Of a stretch of 64,000 bases of DNA, positions 43,280 through 53,216 are shown piece by piece. The DNA is taken from assembly GCF_010669305.1 (NCBI RefSeq), contig NZ_CP048649.1:124001-188000 (forward strand), written 5' to 3'. Numbering within the stretch: the stretch's first letter is position 1; each line of letters starts with the position of its first letter. The stretch comes from Aminipila butyrica (GTDB lineage: Bacteria; Bacillota; Clostridia; Peptostreptococcales; Anaerovoracaceae). Below the pieces are notes generated by a model that saw only the letters and a list, made by a program, of their open reading frames with translations, ran no database searches and was not told the origin of the DNA. A program made the position numbers and the translations under genes.

Positions 43280-44413
43280 ATGTATATAACAACCGTGGAA
43301 TTGCAGGATTTCAGAAATTATGAATCTTTAAACCTGTCTTTTCATCCAAAGGTCAACTTGATATTGGGAAATAATGCTCAAGGAAAGACGAATTTGATTG
43401 AAGCAGTCTATCTTTCGTCCCTAGGGAAATCTTTTCGTACCGCTAATGATGTAGAAATGATTCAGTTTGGTAAGAAGTTTTTTCGGGTGAAAATTCAGGC
43501 AGAGAAAAAAAATGAAGATGTATGTGTGGAAATGGCGGTCAGCAAGGAAAGTAAAGCTGTAAAGCTGAATGGTCGAAAAATCCGCAAGATATCAGAACTA
43601 TTGGAGAACGTTTATATTGTGGTATTTTCTCCAGAAGATTTAAAGATTGTCAAAGAAGAGCCAGAAAAGCGACGAAAATTTATTGATCGAGAGCTGTGTC
43701 AGATTAAGCCCCTGTATTTTAATCGTTTGGCAAGATATAAAAAAATTTTGCTGCAAAGAAATACTATGCTTAAGGAGCAGAAGCCGAAGCTGTCTCTGTT
43801 AGAGATCTGGGATCAAGAACTCTGTGAGTATGGATCTAGAATTATCATAGAGCGGGCTGAATTTATCAAGAAGCTGGATCGTATCAGCAGTGAGATTCAT
43901 AGAAATATCACGAATGGTAAAGAGAAACTTCACGTGCAGTATGAAGCAAATGTTCCCTTTATGAAGAGTATGGACGAGCAGCAGGCACTATTCTTAGAAA
44001 AAATAAAAGGGGCATTGGAAAAAGATTTATCCAGAAGAACTACTAGCGTGGGTCCTCATCGAGATGATTTAAAAATAACCATTAATGGGATAGACATTCG
44101 AAAATACGGCTCCCAGGGGCAGCAGCGGACAGCAGCACTATCCTTAAAGCTGGCTGAAATTATGCTTATACGGGAAGAAACAGAAGAAAATTGTATATTG
44201 CTATTAGACGATGTTTTATCTGAACTGGACGAAGAGCGGCAAAATTATCTAATTAACTCCCTTTCAGATATTCAACTGTTTATTACATCAGCAGAGCTGT
44301 CAGAAAAAGTGCGGGCCAGCTTGCCGGAGGGAAAGACTTTTTATGTAACAGAGGGAAAGATTGAGGAAGAAAAGAAGTGTAATACTGAGAGTGTAATAGA
44401 AAGCCTTAAATAA
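43280..44413 (+). CDS. recF: Recombination/repair protein RecF
   Basis: SMC-like ATPase of 377 residues that loads RecA at gaps. Walker A is LGNNAQGKTNLIEA, signature YGSQGQQRTAALSLKLAE, Walker B LLLDDVLSELDEERQ. It follows dnaN directly; the small S4-domain gene (yaaA) found between them in many Firmicutes is missing. Confidence 0.96.
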   Translation: MYITTVELQDFRNYESLNLSFHPKVNLILGNNAQGKTNLIEAVYLSSLGKSFRTANDVEMIQFGKKFFRVKIQAEKKNEDVCVEMAVSKESKAVKLNGRKIRKISELLENVYIVVFSPEDLKIVKEEPEKRRKFIDRELCQIKPLYFNRLARYKKILLQRNTMLKEQKPKLSLLEIWDQELCEYGSRIIIERAEFIKKLDRISSEIHRNITNGKEKLHVQYEANVPFMKSMDEQQALFLEKIKGALEKDLSRRTTSVGPHRDDLKITINGIDIRKYGSQGQQRTAALSLKLAEIMLIREETEENCILLLDDVLSELDEERQNYLINSLSDIQLFITSAELSEKVRASLPEGKTFYVTEGKIEEEKKCNTESVIESLK

Positions 44414-44471
44414 ACGATTTAAGGCTGGTAAAATATAATTTTAAAAAGAAAGTTCAAAATAATAAAAAAGA

Positions 44472-44500
44472 TTGTAAAAACGCAAATTTTAAGGTATACT
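44472..44500 (+). promoter_or_regulatory. Promoter of gyrBA
   Basis: TTGTAA, 17 bp, TATACT, giving a leader of about 140 nt before gyrB. Confidence 0.6.
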
Positions 44501-44570
44501 AGATTAGTTATATTGTATCTAAAATTTGGTAACAATATTTTTATGGTATAAACTTTTAGAAATTGGGGGG

Positions 44571-44632
44571 CCGGGTCTTCTCTATTTTTCTATGCCTAGA
44601 TGAATTGGAAAAATAGAAAAGATCCTGTCCGG
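44571..44632 (+). promoter_or_regulatory. Long inverted repeat in the gyrB leader
   Basis: GGTCTTCTCTATTTTTC (44574-44590) can pair with GAAAAATAGAAAAGATCC (44608-44625) with one bulge and one mismatch, in outer CCGG pairs. It ends just before the ribosome site AGGAG at 44638, so it could affect translation or mRNA stability. Confidence 0.45.
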
Positions 44633-44650
44633 AGAACAGGAGAAGTTAAA

Positions 44651-46570
44651 TTGAGTACAGAAGTAAAGAATCAACAGTATGATGCGGCCCAGATACAAGT
44701 TCTGGAGGGTCTTGAAGCTGTTAGAAAAAGACCAGGCATGTACATCGGAACCACTGGCCCAAGAGGGCTTCACCATCTGGTGTACGAAGTAGTGGACAAC
44801 AGTGTGGACGAAGCCTTGGCTGGCTTCTGCAAGTCCATTAACATTACTATCAATCCAGATAACTCCGTTACCGTAGAGGATGATGGCAGAGGAATGCCGG
44901 TAGATGCTCACCCGAAGCTTGGTATTCCTGCGGTTGAGGTTATTCATACTGTGCTCCATGCTGGCGGCAAGTTCGGCGGCGGCGGATACAAAGTATCTGG
45001 CGGACTTCACGGGGTAGGTGCTTCTGTAGTTAATGCCCTTTCCACCAATATGGAAGTAGAAATCAAGCGAAACGGCAAAATATACAAGCAGACCTATAGC
45101 CAGGGGAAGACTACCATGCCGCTTACGGTAGTAGGCGAATCCAGACATACTGGTTCAAAGACTACTTTTTGGCCAGATCCTGATATATTTGAGGATATTG
45201 TTTTTGATTATGCTGTTTTAGAGCATCGTTTAAGAGAGATGGCCTTTTTAAATAAGGGCATCAAAATAACCTTGAAAGACCAGCGTGAGGGAAGTAAGCG
45301 AGAGCTGGTATTCCACTATGAAGGTGGTATTAAGGAATTTGTAAAACACCAGAATAAAAATAAAGAGCCTATCCACCAGGAAGTGATTTATTTTGAATTG
45401 GTCCGCAATAATCTGGAAGTAGAAGTGGCCATGCAGTATACGGACAGCTACAGCGAATTGATTTTGTCCTATGCGAATAATATCAACACCACTGAGGGCG
45501 GAACCCACATGGTGGGCTTTAAGTCGGCCCTTACCAGAGTCGTCAATGATTATGCCCGAAAAAATAAGCTTATCAAGGAAAATGAAGACAGTTTGTCTGG
45601 TGAAGACGTGCGAGAAGGACTGACGGCTATTATTTCCGTAAAGTTGATGGAGCCTCAGTTTGAAGGTCAGACAAAGACGAAGTTGGGCAACAGCGAGATG
45701 CGAGGTTTCGTAGAGACTAGTACCAATGAAAATTTGACAGCTTTCCTGGAGGAACATCCAAACGAAGCTAGAATTATTATTGACAAGTGTCTGCGAGCAG
45801 CCAGAGCCAGAGAAGCAGCCCGGAAAGCTCGAGATTTGACCAGAAGAAAGGGTGTTTTGGATGGCATTTCTCTGCCGGGCAAACTGGCGGATTGTTCAGA
45901 AAAGGATCCAGCTCTATCTGAAATCTTTTTAGTCGAGGGAGATTCCGCCGGCGGCAGTGCCAAGCAGGGCCGAGATCGAAAGCGGCAGGCTGTACTGCCT
46001 TTGCGAGGTAAGATTCTCAATGTAGAAAAGGCTAGATTAGATAAGATTTTAAACTCAGAAGAAATTAAAAATATGATAACGGCGTTTGGCTGTGGTATCG
46101 GGCAGGATTTCAATATTGAGAAGCTTCGTTATCACAAAATCATCATCATGACCGATGCGGACGTGGATGGTGCACACATTCGGACATTGCTGCTGACCTT
46201 CTTTTATCGGTATATGACTCCTCTTATTGAAGGTGGCTATGTTTATGCAGCTCAACCGCCTTTGTTCCAGACGAAGAAAGGTAAGGAGGTCTATTATACC
46301 TATGGGGAGCGGGAGCAGGAACGGCTGATGTCCAGCCTGTCAGACAAGCCGGGAAAAGCAGATATTCAGCGGTATAAGGGTCTGGGTGAAATGGACTTTA
46401 ATCAGTTGTGGGAAACCACCATGGATTATAATCATCGGACTCTCATTCAGATTACGTTGGAAGACTCCGCAGCAGCAGATGAAATATTTACCACGCTGAT
46501 GGGAGATAAGGTACCGCCGAGAAGAAAATTCATCGAAGAAAATGCGAAATACGCTACGTTGGATATTTAG
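44651..46570 (+). CDS. gyrB: DNA gyrase subunit B
   Basis: ATPase subunit of gyrase, 639 residues. The GHKL ATPase region has VDNSVDEALAGFC, DDGRGMP and GGLHGVGASVVNAL; the TOPRIM domain has EGDSAGGSAKQGRDR and DADVDGAHIRTL. I chose the TTG at 44651 because AGGAG precedes it by eight bases and it fits the usual N-terminus; an ATG at 44600 would add 17 residues inside a hairpin and has no ribosome site. Confidence 0.96.
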   Translation: MSTEVKNQQYDAAQIQVLEGLEAVRKRPGMYIGTTGPRGLHHLVYEVVDNSVDEALAGFCKSINITINPDNSVTVEDDGRGMPVDAHPKLGIPAVEVIHTVLHAGGKFGGGGYKVSGGLHGVGASVVNALSTNMEVEIKRNGKIYKQTYSQGKTTMPLTVVGESRHTGSKTTFWPDPDIFEDIVFDYAVLEHRLREMAFLNKGIKITLKDQREGSKRELVFHYEGGIKEFVKHQNKNKEPIHQEVIYFELVRNNLEVEVAMQYTDSYSELILSYANNINTTEGGTHMVGFKSALTRVVNDYARKNKLIKENEDSLSGEDVREGLTAIISVKLMEPQFEGQTKTKLGNSEMRGFVETSTNENLTAFLEEHPNEARIIIDKCLRAARAREAARKARDLTRRKGVLDGISLPGKLADCSEKDPALSEIFLVEGDSAGGSAKQGRDRKRQAVLPLRGKILNVEKARLDKILNSEEIKNMITAFGCGIGQDFNIEKLRYHKIIIMTDADVDGAHIRTLLLTFFYRYMTPLIEGGYVYAAQPPLFQTKKGKEVYYTYGEREQERLMSSLSDKPGKADIQRYKGLGEMDFNQLWETTMDYNHRTLIQITLEDSAAADEIFTTLMGDKVPPRRKFIEENAKYATLDI

Positions 46571-46592
46571 AAGATAGGAGGAATACAGAATT

Positions 46593-49082
46593 ATGAACTT
46601 ATTAGAAGATTCCAAGCTGATACAGCATGAGATTCATGACGAAATGAAAAACTCCTATATCGACTATTCCATGAGCGTCATCGTGGGAAGAGCCCTGCCT
46701 GACGTTCGCGATGGGCTGAAGCCTGTACATCGGAGAATTCTCTATGGAATGAGCGAACTGGGAGTAACCCCGGATAAACCTCATAAAAAATCCGCTCGTA
46801 TTGTCGGTGAAGTAATGGGTAAATATCATCCTCACGGAGATAGTTCCATTTACGATGCCATGGTGCGAATGGCTCAGGATTTCTCTACCCGCTATCTGCT
46901 GGTAGATGGGCACGGTAACTTTGGTTCCGTAGACGGAGACGGTGCAGCGGCTATGCGTTATACGGAAGCTAGGATGACGCCTTTTGCCCTGCAAATGCTT
47001 CGGGATATTGAAAAAGATACCGTAAACTTTATGCCTAACTTTGACGAGGAAGAACAAGAGCCAGTGGTTCTGCCTGCGAGGTTTCCTAACTTATTGGTGA
47101 ACGGTTCCAATGGTATTGCTGTCGGTATGGCTACGTCGATACCACCGCATAATCTAAACGAGGTAATTGATGCAGCAGTCTACATGATTGACAATGAAGA
47201 TGCTGATATTGAGGATTTAATTAAAATTGTTAAAGCACCGGACTTTCCTACAGGGGCAACTATCATGGGAAAGAACAGTGCAAAAGATGCCTACCGAACA
47301 GGACAAGGCAAGGTTTTGGTTCGTGCGACCACAGAATTTGAAGAAACCAGCAAAGGCAAGCAGCAGATTATTGTCACAGAAATACCTTATCAGGTAAACA
47401 AAGCTAGGCTGATTGAACGAATTGCTGATTTGGTCAAGGAAAAAAGGCTGGATGGAATTTCAGATATCCGAGATGAGTCTAATCGGCAAGGTATGCGGAT
47501 TGTTATTGAGCTGAAAAGAGATGCGAATCCACAGATTACATTGAATCGGCTGTTTAAACATACCCAGCTTCAAGAAAGCTACAGCATGATTCTGATTGCG
47601 TTAGTAGACGGTCAGCCGAGAATCTTAACTTTATATGAGATTTTAGACGAATACTTGAAACATCAGAAAGATGTTGTTACCAGACGAACTATTTTTGATA
47701 AGAAAAAGGCAGAAGCAAGGGCCCATATTTTAGAGGGTCTGCGGATAGCCTTAGATAATATTGATGAAATCATTAAATTGATTCGGGCAAGCTACAACGA
47801 TGCCAGAGAAAAACTCATGGATCGTTATGGACTTTCAGAAATTCAGGCTCAGGCTATTTTAGATATGAGACTGGCTAGATTACAAGGCTTGGAACGGGAA
47901 AAGATTGAAAGTGAATATGCAGAGCTGATGAATCGAATTGCTTATTACATTCAGCTGTTGGCAGATGAAAAGATGCTCATGGGTGTAGTAAAAGATGAAA
48001 TGCTGGAAATCAAGAATAAGTGGGGCGATGAACGGCGGACGAAGATTGTAGCTGACATGTCCGAGCTGGAAGAAGAAGACTTGATTGAAGAAGAAAATGT
48101 AGCGATTACGCTGACTCATTTAGGATACATCAAGCGAATGTCTGTAGACAACTACAAGACACAGAAACGGGGCGGAAAGGGCATTACTGGCCTGACTACC
48201 AGAGAAAATGATTTTGTGAAAAACATGATTATGACCTCTACTCACGACACGCTGATGTTCTTTACTAACACCGGAAAGGCCCATAAGCTTAAGGCTTATG
48301 AAATACCAGAAGCCAGTCGGACGGCAAAGGGCATGCCAGCTGTTAACTTCCTAAATTTGATGCAGCGGGAGCGGATTACAGCAGTCATTCCAATCAAGGA
48401 ATTTGCAGAAGACAAATTCCTTATCGCCGTAACGAAACACGGTACCATCAAGAAGACTCCGCTGTCTCAGTTTGACACCAACAGAAAAACAGGGCTCATT
48501 GCGATTAGCTTAAAAGATGGTGACGAGCTCATCGGTATTAATCAGACGACGGGAAGAAACAAAGTAATCATCGTTACTAAGCAAGGTAAGTGTATTTGCT
48601 TCTCCGAAGAAGATGTGCGCAGCATGGGCCGAATTGCCGGCGGTGTGCGGGCAATCAAGCTGGAAGATGATGATGAAGTGGTTTCAATGGAATTGGTAGA
48701 GTCTAACGAAGAACTTTTGGTAGTAACCAAAAACGGCTACGGTAAGCGGACTCCGGTAGAGGACTACAAGGTTCAGGTTCGAGGGGGCAAGGGATTGCTC
48801 ACTTATGATAAAGCCAAGTTCAAAAAGACTGGTCAGTTGATTGGAGCTATGGTGGTCAACGAAGATGATGAGATTATGCTCATCAATTCCGATGGCATCA
48901 TCATTCGAATCCGAGCAGGTGAAGTATCCAGATTGGGACGGGCTACCCAGGGTGTAAAAATCATGCGGGTAGACGAAGAAGCGAATATCATTGCTATGGC
49001 TAAGGTCATCAAGGAAGAGGATGAAACTGAAAATGAAATTTCTTCCGAGTCTGTTTCACAGATTGAAATAAAAACAAAATAA
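46593..49082 (+). CDS. gyrA: DNA gyrase subunit A
   Basis: DNA-cutting subunit, 829 residues. The catalytic tyrosine is in AAMRYTEARM, and the quinolone-determining region reads HPHGDSSIYDAMVRMAQ, with serine at the usual resistance position, so wild-type-like. The GyrA box in the C-terminal beta-pinwheel is KRGGKG. It follows gyrB after 22 bp. Its presence with the GyrA box argues for gyrase, not topoisomerase IV. Confidence 0.97.
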   Translation: MNLLEDSKLIQHEIHDEMKNSYIDYSMSVIVGRALPDVRDGLKPVHRRILYGMSELGVTPDKPHKKSARIVGEVMGKYHPHGDSSIYDAMVRMAQDFSTRYLLVDGHGNFGSVDGDGAAAMRYTEARMTPFALQMLRDIEKDTVNFMPNFDEEEQEPVVLPARFPNLLVNGSNGIAVGMATSIPPHNLNEVIDAAVYMIDNEDADIEDLIKIVKAPDFPTGATIMGKNSAKDAYRTGQGKVLVRATTEFEETSKGKQQIIVTEIPYQVNKARLIERIADLVKEKRLDGISDIRDESNRQGMRIVIELKRDANPQITLNRLFKHTQLQESYSMILIALVDGQPRILTLYEILDEYLKHQKDVVTRRTIFDKKKAEARAHILEGLRIALDNIDEIIKLIRASYNDAREKLMDRYGLSEIQAQAILDMRLARLQGLEREKIESEYAELMNRIAYYIQLLADEKMLMGVVKDEMLEIKNKWGDERRTKIVADMSELEEEDLIEEENVAITLTHLGYIKRMSVDNYKTQKRGGKGITGLTTRENDFVKNMIMTSTHDTLMFFTNTGKAHKLKAYEIPEASRTAKGMPAVNFLNLMQRERITAVIPIKEFAEDKFLIAVTKHGTIKKTPLSQFDTNRKTGLIAISLKDGDELIGINQTTGRNKVIIVTKQGKCICFSEEDVRSMGRIAGGVRAIKLEDDDEVVSMELVESNEELLVVTKNGYGKRTPVEDYKVQVRGGKGLLTYDKAKFKKTGQLIGAMVVNEDDEIMLINSDGIIIRIRAGEVSRLGRATQGVKIMRVDEEANIIAMAKVIKEEDETENEISSESVSQIEIKTK

Positions 49083-49229
49083 TGATAAAATGAGGGGGAT
49101 CGTCTATTATGGGCGATTCCCAATTCCAATTATGAACAAATTTAATCAAAGATGGATGAAGGGATTCGACTCAACGATCACAAATCTGCTTTGTAGATTT
49201 TCATGATAATCAAGGAGAAAAAACGAAAA

Positions 49230-49631
49230 ATGGCGGATTTCATTAAGTTTACAGTTACAGGTAAACCAGAGTACATACAAGTAGTTAGAATGGGCATTGC
49301 CACTTTGGCAGGAAATGTCGGTTTCGATGTAGAAGCTGTGGATGATATCAAGCTGGCTGTGGATGAAGCTTGCAAGGCCATCACCTGTCACGGGTTCAAT
49401 TCCTGGACCAATATGTATGAGGTGTCTTGTGAACTTCAAGAAGATAAAATGACCATTGCGGTTACAGATGTGGGCGATGGGCGAAGTATTACCAAGGAAT
49501 ACTGTCCATGTAAAAATTGCCCGCAGGACGGAGATTTGGCCATGGTGGTCATAAAGACCTTAATGGATCAGGTAGAAATTAAAGCAATGTACGGCGAACA
49601 AAAAAGCATAGTAATGGTGAAGAGTAAATGA
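49230..49631 (+). CDS. RsbW-like anti-sigma factor/serine kinase
   Basis: A 133-residue GHKL-fold protein: N box KLAVDEACKAI, followed by TVTDVGDGR-type G1 motif (AVTDVGDGRSI). Relatives RsbW/SpoIIAB bind a sigma factor and phosphorylate an RsbV/SpoIIAA antagonist. Its stop overlaps the sigma-factor gene (ATGA), so that sigma is the obvious partner. No RsbV-like gene is adjacent. A CPCKNCPQDGD segment with three cysteines is unusual and could sense redox state or metal. The ATG at 49230 follows AAGGAG by 12 bases. Confidence 0.85.
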   Translation: MADFIKFTVTGKPEYIQVVRMGIATLAGNVGFDVEAVDDIKLAVDEACKAITCHGFNSWTNMYEVSCELQEDKMTIAVTDVGDGRSITKEYCPCKNCPQDGDLAMVVIKTLMDQVEIKAMYGEQKSIVMVKSK

Positions 49632-50350
49632 TGAACCAAGAAGCATTCTTACAGTACAGGAGTAGCAAGAACATCGATGTGCGAAATCAAATCGTGGAAG
49701 CTTACTTGTATATGGTAGAAATTCTCATAAGAAAATATATGAATAAGGGCGTAGACTACGACGATCTCTATCAGGTAGGTGCCATGGCTCTGGTTTCTGC
49801 GGTTGATCGCTTCGATCCGGATAAAGGCTTTGAATTTTCCAGTTTTGCCACACCGACTATTTTAGGTGAGATAAAAAAGTATTTCAGAGATAAGGAGTGG
49901 AGCATTAAGGTTCCTCGGCGAACCAAGGAAATTAGTTTGCGAATTCCTGCGGCCAAAGAAAATTTGACCGATCATCTGGGAAGAACTCCTACAGTAGATG
50001 AGTTGGCAAAGCACCTGGACGTGTCCAATGAGGAGGTGGTCAAGGCCATCGAAAGCGGAAGAGCTTATACTACATATTCTCTGAATCAAACTTTGGACAA
50101 TGACGACCTGATGACCTTCGATAAGTTTGCCTCCATAGAGGAAAAAGGCTATAGCAGTATCGAAGATTTTGAGGTGATCAAACAAGTCTTTAAAAATATG
50201 CAGGACAAGGAAAAGACGATTTTCAAGCTGCGCTATTTGAACAATAAGACACAGGCAGAAATCGCCAATCATATGGGGGTTTCTCAGATGACCATTTCCA
50301 GGGCGGAAAAAAATATAAGAAAAATGTTTCACGAAGAATTAAACCGTTAG
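49628..50350 (+). CDS. SigB/SigF-family RNA polymerase sigma factor
   Basis: A 240-residue alternative sigma factor. Region 2 includes YDDLYQVGAMALVSAVDRFD and FSSFATPTILGEIKKYFRD; region 3 SIKVPRRTKEI; region 4 ends with the helix-turn-helix TQAEIANHMGVSQMTISRAEK. It resembles SigB/SigF/SigG. It is translationally coupled to the RsbW-like gene. No SpoIIAA-SpoIIAB-SigF order is seen, so I would not call it SigF; a general-stress role is likely. Confidence 0.88.
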   Translation: MMNQEAFLQYRSSKNIDVRNQIVEAYLYMVEILIRKYMNKGVDYDDLYQVGAMALVSAVDRFDPDKGFEFSSFATPTILGEIKKYFRDKEWSIKVPRRTKEISLRIPAAKENLTDHLGRTPTVDELAKHLDVSNEEVVKAIESGRAYTTYSLNQTLDNDDLMTFDKFASIEEKGYSSIEDFEVIKQVFKNMQDKEKTIFKLRYLNNKTQAEIANHMGVSQMTISRAEKNIRKMFHEELNR

Positions 50351-50365
50351 ACGGAGGAAGCGCGG

Positions 50366-51352
50366 ATGAAAAGAGTTTTTTCGGGTGTACAGCCCACAGG
50401 AAATATACATATAGGCAATTATCTGGGTGCATTAAGGCAGTTTGTGGAGTTGCAAAACGACAATGAATGTATTTACTGCATCGTAGACATGCACTCCATC
50501 ACCGTGCCTCAACAGCCTCAGGAGCTGCGGCAGCATATCCTAGATGTGGCGGCTCTCTATCTGGCTATTGGTGTTGATCCGAAAAAGGCCACGGTCTTTG
50601 TTCAGTCTGATGTACCAGGCCACGCAGAGTTGTCATGGGTATTGACTTGTAGTGCTTATACCGGTGAGCTGTCGAGAATGACTCAGTTCAAGGACAAGAG
50701 CAAAGGCCGAGAATCTGCTCCCGCAGGGTTGTTTACCTATCCGGTGCTAATGGCAGCGGACATTTTGCTTTATGACACCCATGTGGTTCCCGTTGGAAAC
50801 GATCAGAAGCAGCATATTGAGTTGTGCAGAGATTTAGCCATTCGAATCAACAACAAATATGGAGAGACTTTTGTGGTTCCCGAAGGACGGTTTCTGAAGG
50901 AAGGGGCCCGAATCATGGCTCTAGATGAGCCTACGAGAAAAATGAGTAAAAGTGCGGAAAATCCATTGAGTCGTATATCGCTGTTAGACGATGAATCTAA
51001 AATTAAAAAAGCTATTATGAAGTCTACCACCGATTCCGAGGGAGAAGTCCGCTTTGATATAGAAAACAAGCCGGGCATTAGCAACCTGATGAATATTTAC
51101 AGCTCTTTTTCCAGTTTATCCATAGAAGATATTCAGAAAAAGTATCAAGGCTGCGGATACGGTGACTTCAAGAAAGACTTAGTTCAGGTTACGGCAGAAG
51201 CCCTCCGGCCTATTCGGGAACAGTATGAAGAGATACGTCATTCTCAGGAATTGATTGATGTTCTAAAAGAAGGGGCCGAAAAGGCCAACGATATTTCAGA
51301 AAAGACGATGCTGCGGGTAAAAGAAAGATTTGGCTTGGGGTTCGGAAAATAA
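50366..51352 (+). CDS. trpS: Tryptophanyl-tRNA synthetase
   Basis: Class I synthetase of 328 residues. HIGH is seen as PTGNIHIGNYLGAL at the start, and KMSKS as RKMSKSAENPLS at about residue 194. The sizes of the Rossmann fold and the C-terminal helical domain are normal. The ribosome site GGAGGAAG is near the ATG, 15 bp after the sigma-factor gene. Confidence 0.96.
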   Translation: MKRVFSGVQPTGNIHIGNYLGALRQFVELQNDNECIYCIVDMHSITVPQQPQELRQHILDVAALYLAIGVDPKKATVFVQSDVPGHAELSWVLTCSAYTGELSRMTQFKDKSKGRESAPAGLFTYPVLMAADILLYDTHVVPVGNDQKQHIELCRDLAIRINNKYGETFVVPEGRFLKEGARIMALDEPTRKMSKSAENPLSRISLLDDESKIKKAIMKSTTDSEGEVRFDIENKPGISNLMNIYSSFSSLSIEDIQKKYQGCGYGDFKKDLVQVTAEALRPIREQYEEIRHSQELIDVLKEGAEKANDISEKTMLRVKERFGLGFGK

Positions 51353-51353
51353 T

Positions 51354-52226
51354 ATGAACGGAATAAAAAAGGATATAAACTGGAAGCGAGTCTTCATCGA
51401 TTATTCGTTGATTACTCTAGGTCTGTTTTTTGTAGCTACAGGGGTTTACTTCTTTAAGATGCCTAACAACTTTTCTACAGGAGGAGTCAGCGGTATTTCT
51501 ATCCTGTTATCGGCGGTACTGCCTATGTCTAAAGCTACACTGATGGCAATTGTGAACATGTTGCTTTTGGGGATCGGATTTCTCTTTTTGGGGACTTCCT
51601 TTGGTATTCGTACCTTATATGGGTCGGTAGTCCTCTCTTTTTTTGTCAAACTCTTTGAGGACTTGATACCCCTGACCAGCCCCATGACGGATCAGCCTTT
51701 GATGGAACTGGTTTTTGCCGTCGTTCTGCCTGCTGTGGGCTCGGCTATTCTTTTCAACTATTCTGCCAGCAGCGGAGGTACAGATATCATCGCCATGATT
51801 TTGAAGAAATACACGGCTTTGGATATTGGAAAAGCGTTGTTTTGTACAGACGCAATCATTGCTGTCACCAGTGGCATTATGTTTGGTATTACCACCGGAC
51901 TCTTTTCAGTATTGGGCCTGTTGGCCAAGGCGGTAGTAGTAGATAATGTTATGGAAGGCATCAATGTGACAAAAAGCTTTACCATTATTACGGAAAAGCC
52001 TGATGAAATCAGTGAGTTCATCCACCAGCAAGTTCACCGAGGAGCTACGAAGTACGGGTGTATTGGTACATATGACAATAAGGAAAAGTTTGTCATCATG
52101 TCTGTAGTCAATCGGGCTCAGGCAAAGATTCTGAGAGATTATATCCGGCAAAATGATCCGCACGCTTTTGTAATCATCACCAATTCCAGCAATATACTGG
52201 GAAAGGGTTTCCGAACACCTATGTAA
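51354..52226 (+). CDS. YitT-family membrane protein
   Basis: A 290-residue protein with about five membrane helices followed by a soluble DUF2179 domain (FTIITEKPDEISEFIHQ; VNRAQAKILRDYIRQNDPHAFVII). The family signature PNNFSTGGVSGISILL is near the N-terminus, ASSGGTDIIAMIL in the middle. Transport or sensing functions are suspected but not known. It starts one base after the trpS stop. Confidence 0.85.
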   Translation: MNGIKKDINWKRVFIDYSLITLGLFFVATGVYFFKMPNNFSTGGVSGISILLSAVLPMSKATLMAIVNMLLLGIGFLFLGTSFGIRTLYGSVVLSFFVKLFEDLIPLTSPMTDQPLMELVFAVVLPAVGSAILFNYSASSGGTDIIAMILKKYTALDIGKALFCTDAIIAVTSGIMFGITTGLFSVLGLLAKAVVVDNVMEGINVTKSFTIITEKPDEISEFIHQQVHRGATKYGCIGTYDNKEKFVIMSVVNRAQAKILRDYIRQNDPHAFVIITNSSNILGKGFRTPM

Positions 52227-52232
52227 TATATA

Positions 52233-52276
52233 AAATGCACCTTTTCTGTCAGCGTGCTAACAGGAGGTGCATTTTC
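52233..52276 (+). terminator. Terminator of the trpS/yitT transcript
   Basis: AATGCACCT/AGGTGCATT stem followed by TTCATT. The tail is short. Confidence 0.6.
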
Positions 52277-52287
52277 ATTAGAGTTAA

Positions 52288-53049
52288 CTATTCGTTTTTT
52301 TGGTTCTTTATTTGATGAAGTCCTTTGCGGATGATCTCCTCGATGACAGCAGCCAGGTTAGAGGCTTCCGGCCTGGAGAGTCCAGCCGTTTCCACCGGAG
52401 GATGGATTAGAAAGTCCACGGTAAAGTTGCCTTGCATATAGCCCTTTTCTTCAAAGAGTTTATAGGTGCCGTCGATGGAAATAGGTATAACCGGAACCCC
52501 GGGCTTGGTAGCCAGCCGAAGACTGCCTTTTTTGAATTCGGCCATGTCCCCCCCTTTGCTCCGATGTCCTTCTGGAAAGACCACGATAGAAAAGCCGTCC
52601 TGAATAAAACCGATGGCGGTTTCGATAGCCCGCAAAGATTCTCGCGGATCATCCCGATTAAGCATAACGCTGCGGATGTTTTGTATCCACTCGCCGTAGA
52701 AAGGCAGCTTGGAAAGGCTGTTTTTGGCAATGAATCCAGTCTGGAATTTGTCCAGCACAGCGCAGCATACGGGAATATCCCCGTAGCCCTGATGATTGGC
52801 GACAAAGACCACCGGGCCGCTTTCCGGTAAATTTTCTTTACCCATAACATTTAGCTGAATGTTTAAATCATTGACGAGGCGTTTTCCCCAGGTTGATGTG
52901 GCTTTAAGGATATATTCTTTTTCCTTTTCTAAATCGCCCAGTTGCCGGTATTTAAAGATATTCTTTTTATGCCGGGTGAGTTCTGTCAAGGCGGCCATAA
53001 ATTCTACGGCCATGGGTATATTTCTGATAATTTTCATAAGCTTCTCCAT
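52288..53049 (-). CDS. plsC: 1-acyl-sn-glycerol-3-phosphate acyltransferase
   Basis: Acyltransferase of 253 residues that makes phosphatidic acid. The catalytic HX4D motif is NHQGYGD and the glycerol-phosphate site FPEGHRSKGG. VIPISIDGTY is motif IV. It is the only leftward gene in the right half, between the yitT and PAP2 genes. Confidence 0.9.
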   Translation of the reverse strand: MEKLMKIIRNIPMAVEFMAALTELTRHKKNIFKYRQLGDLEKEKEYILKATSTWGKRLVNDLNIQLNVMGKENLPESGPVVFVANHQGYGDIPVCCAVLDKFQTGFIAKNSLSKLPFYGEWIQNIRSVMLNRDDPRESLRAIETAIGFIQDGFSIVVFPEGHRSKGGDMAEFKKGSLRLATKPGVPVIPISIDGTYKLFEEKGYMQGNFTVDFLIHPPVETAGLSRPEASNLAAVIEEIIRKGLHQIKNQKNE

Positions 53050-53216
53050 TCTGTCCTAAAAGGTGCAAATCTGTACCTTTATGACGATGTACAGTATCTT
53101 CTAATCATATCACAAAATACATAAAATATTAATGATTAATTTTTAAGCAAATATAGTACAATCTAAGTAGGCAATTGCTGCTATAGATAAAATGATGACC
53201 TAAGGAGTATGGATAT

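Noticed and set aside
44600..44650. ATG 17 codons upstream of gyrB as the start
   Set aside because: Lies in the leader hairpin, lacks a ribosome site and gives an unusual N-terminus.
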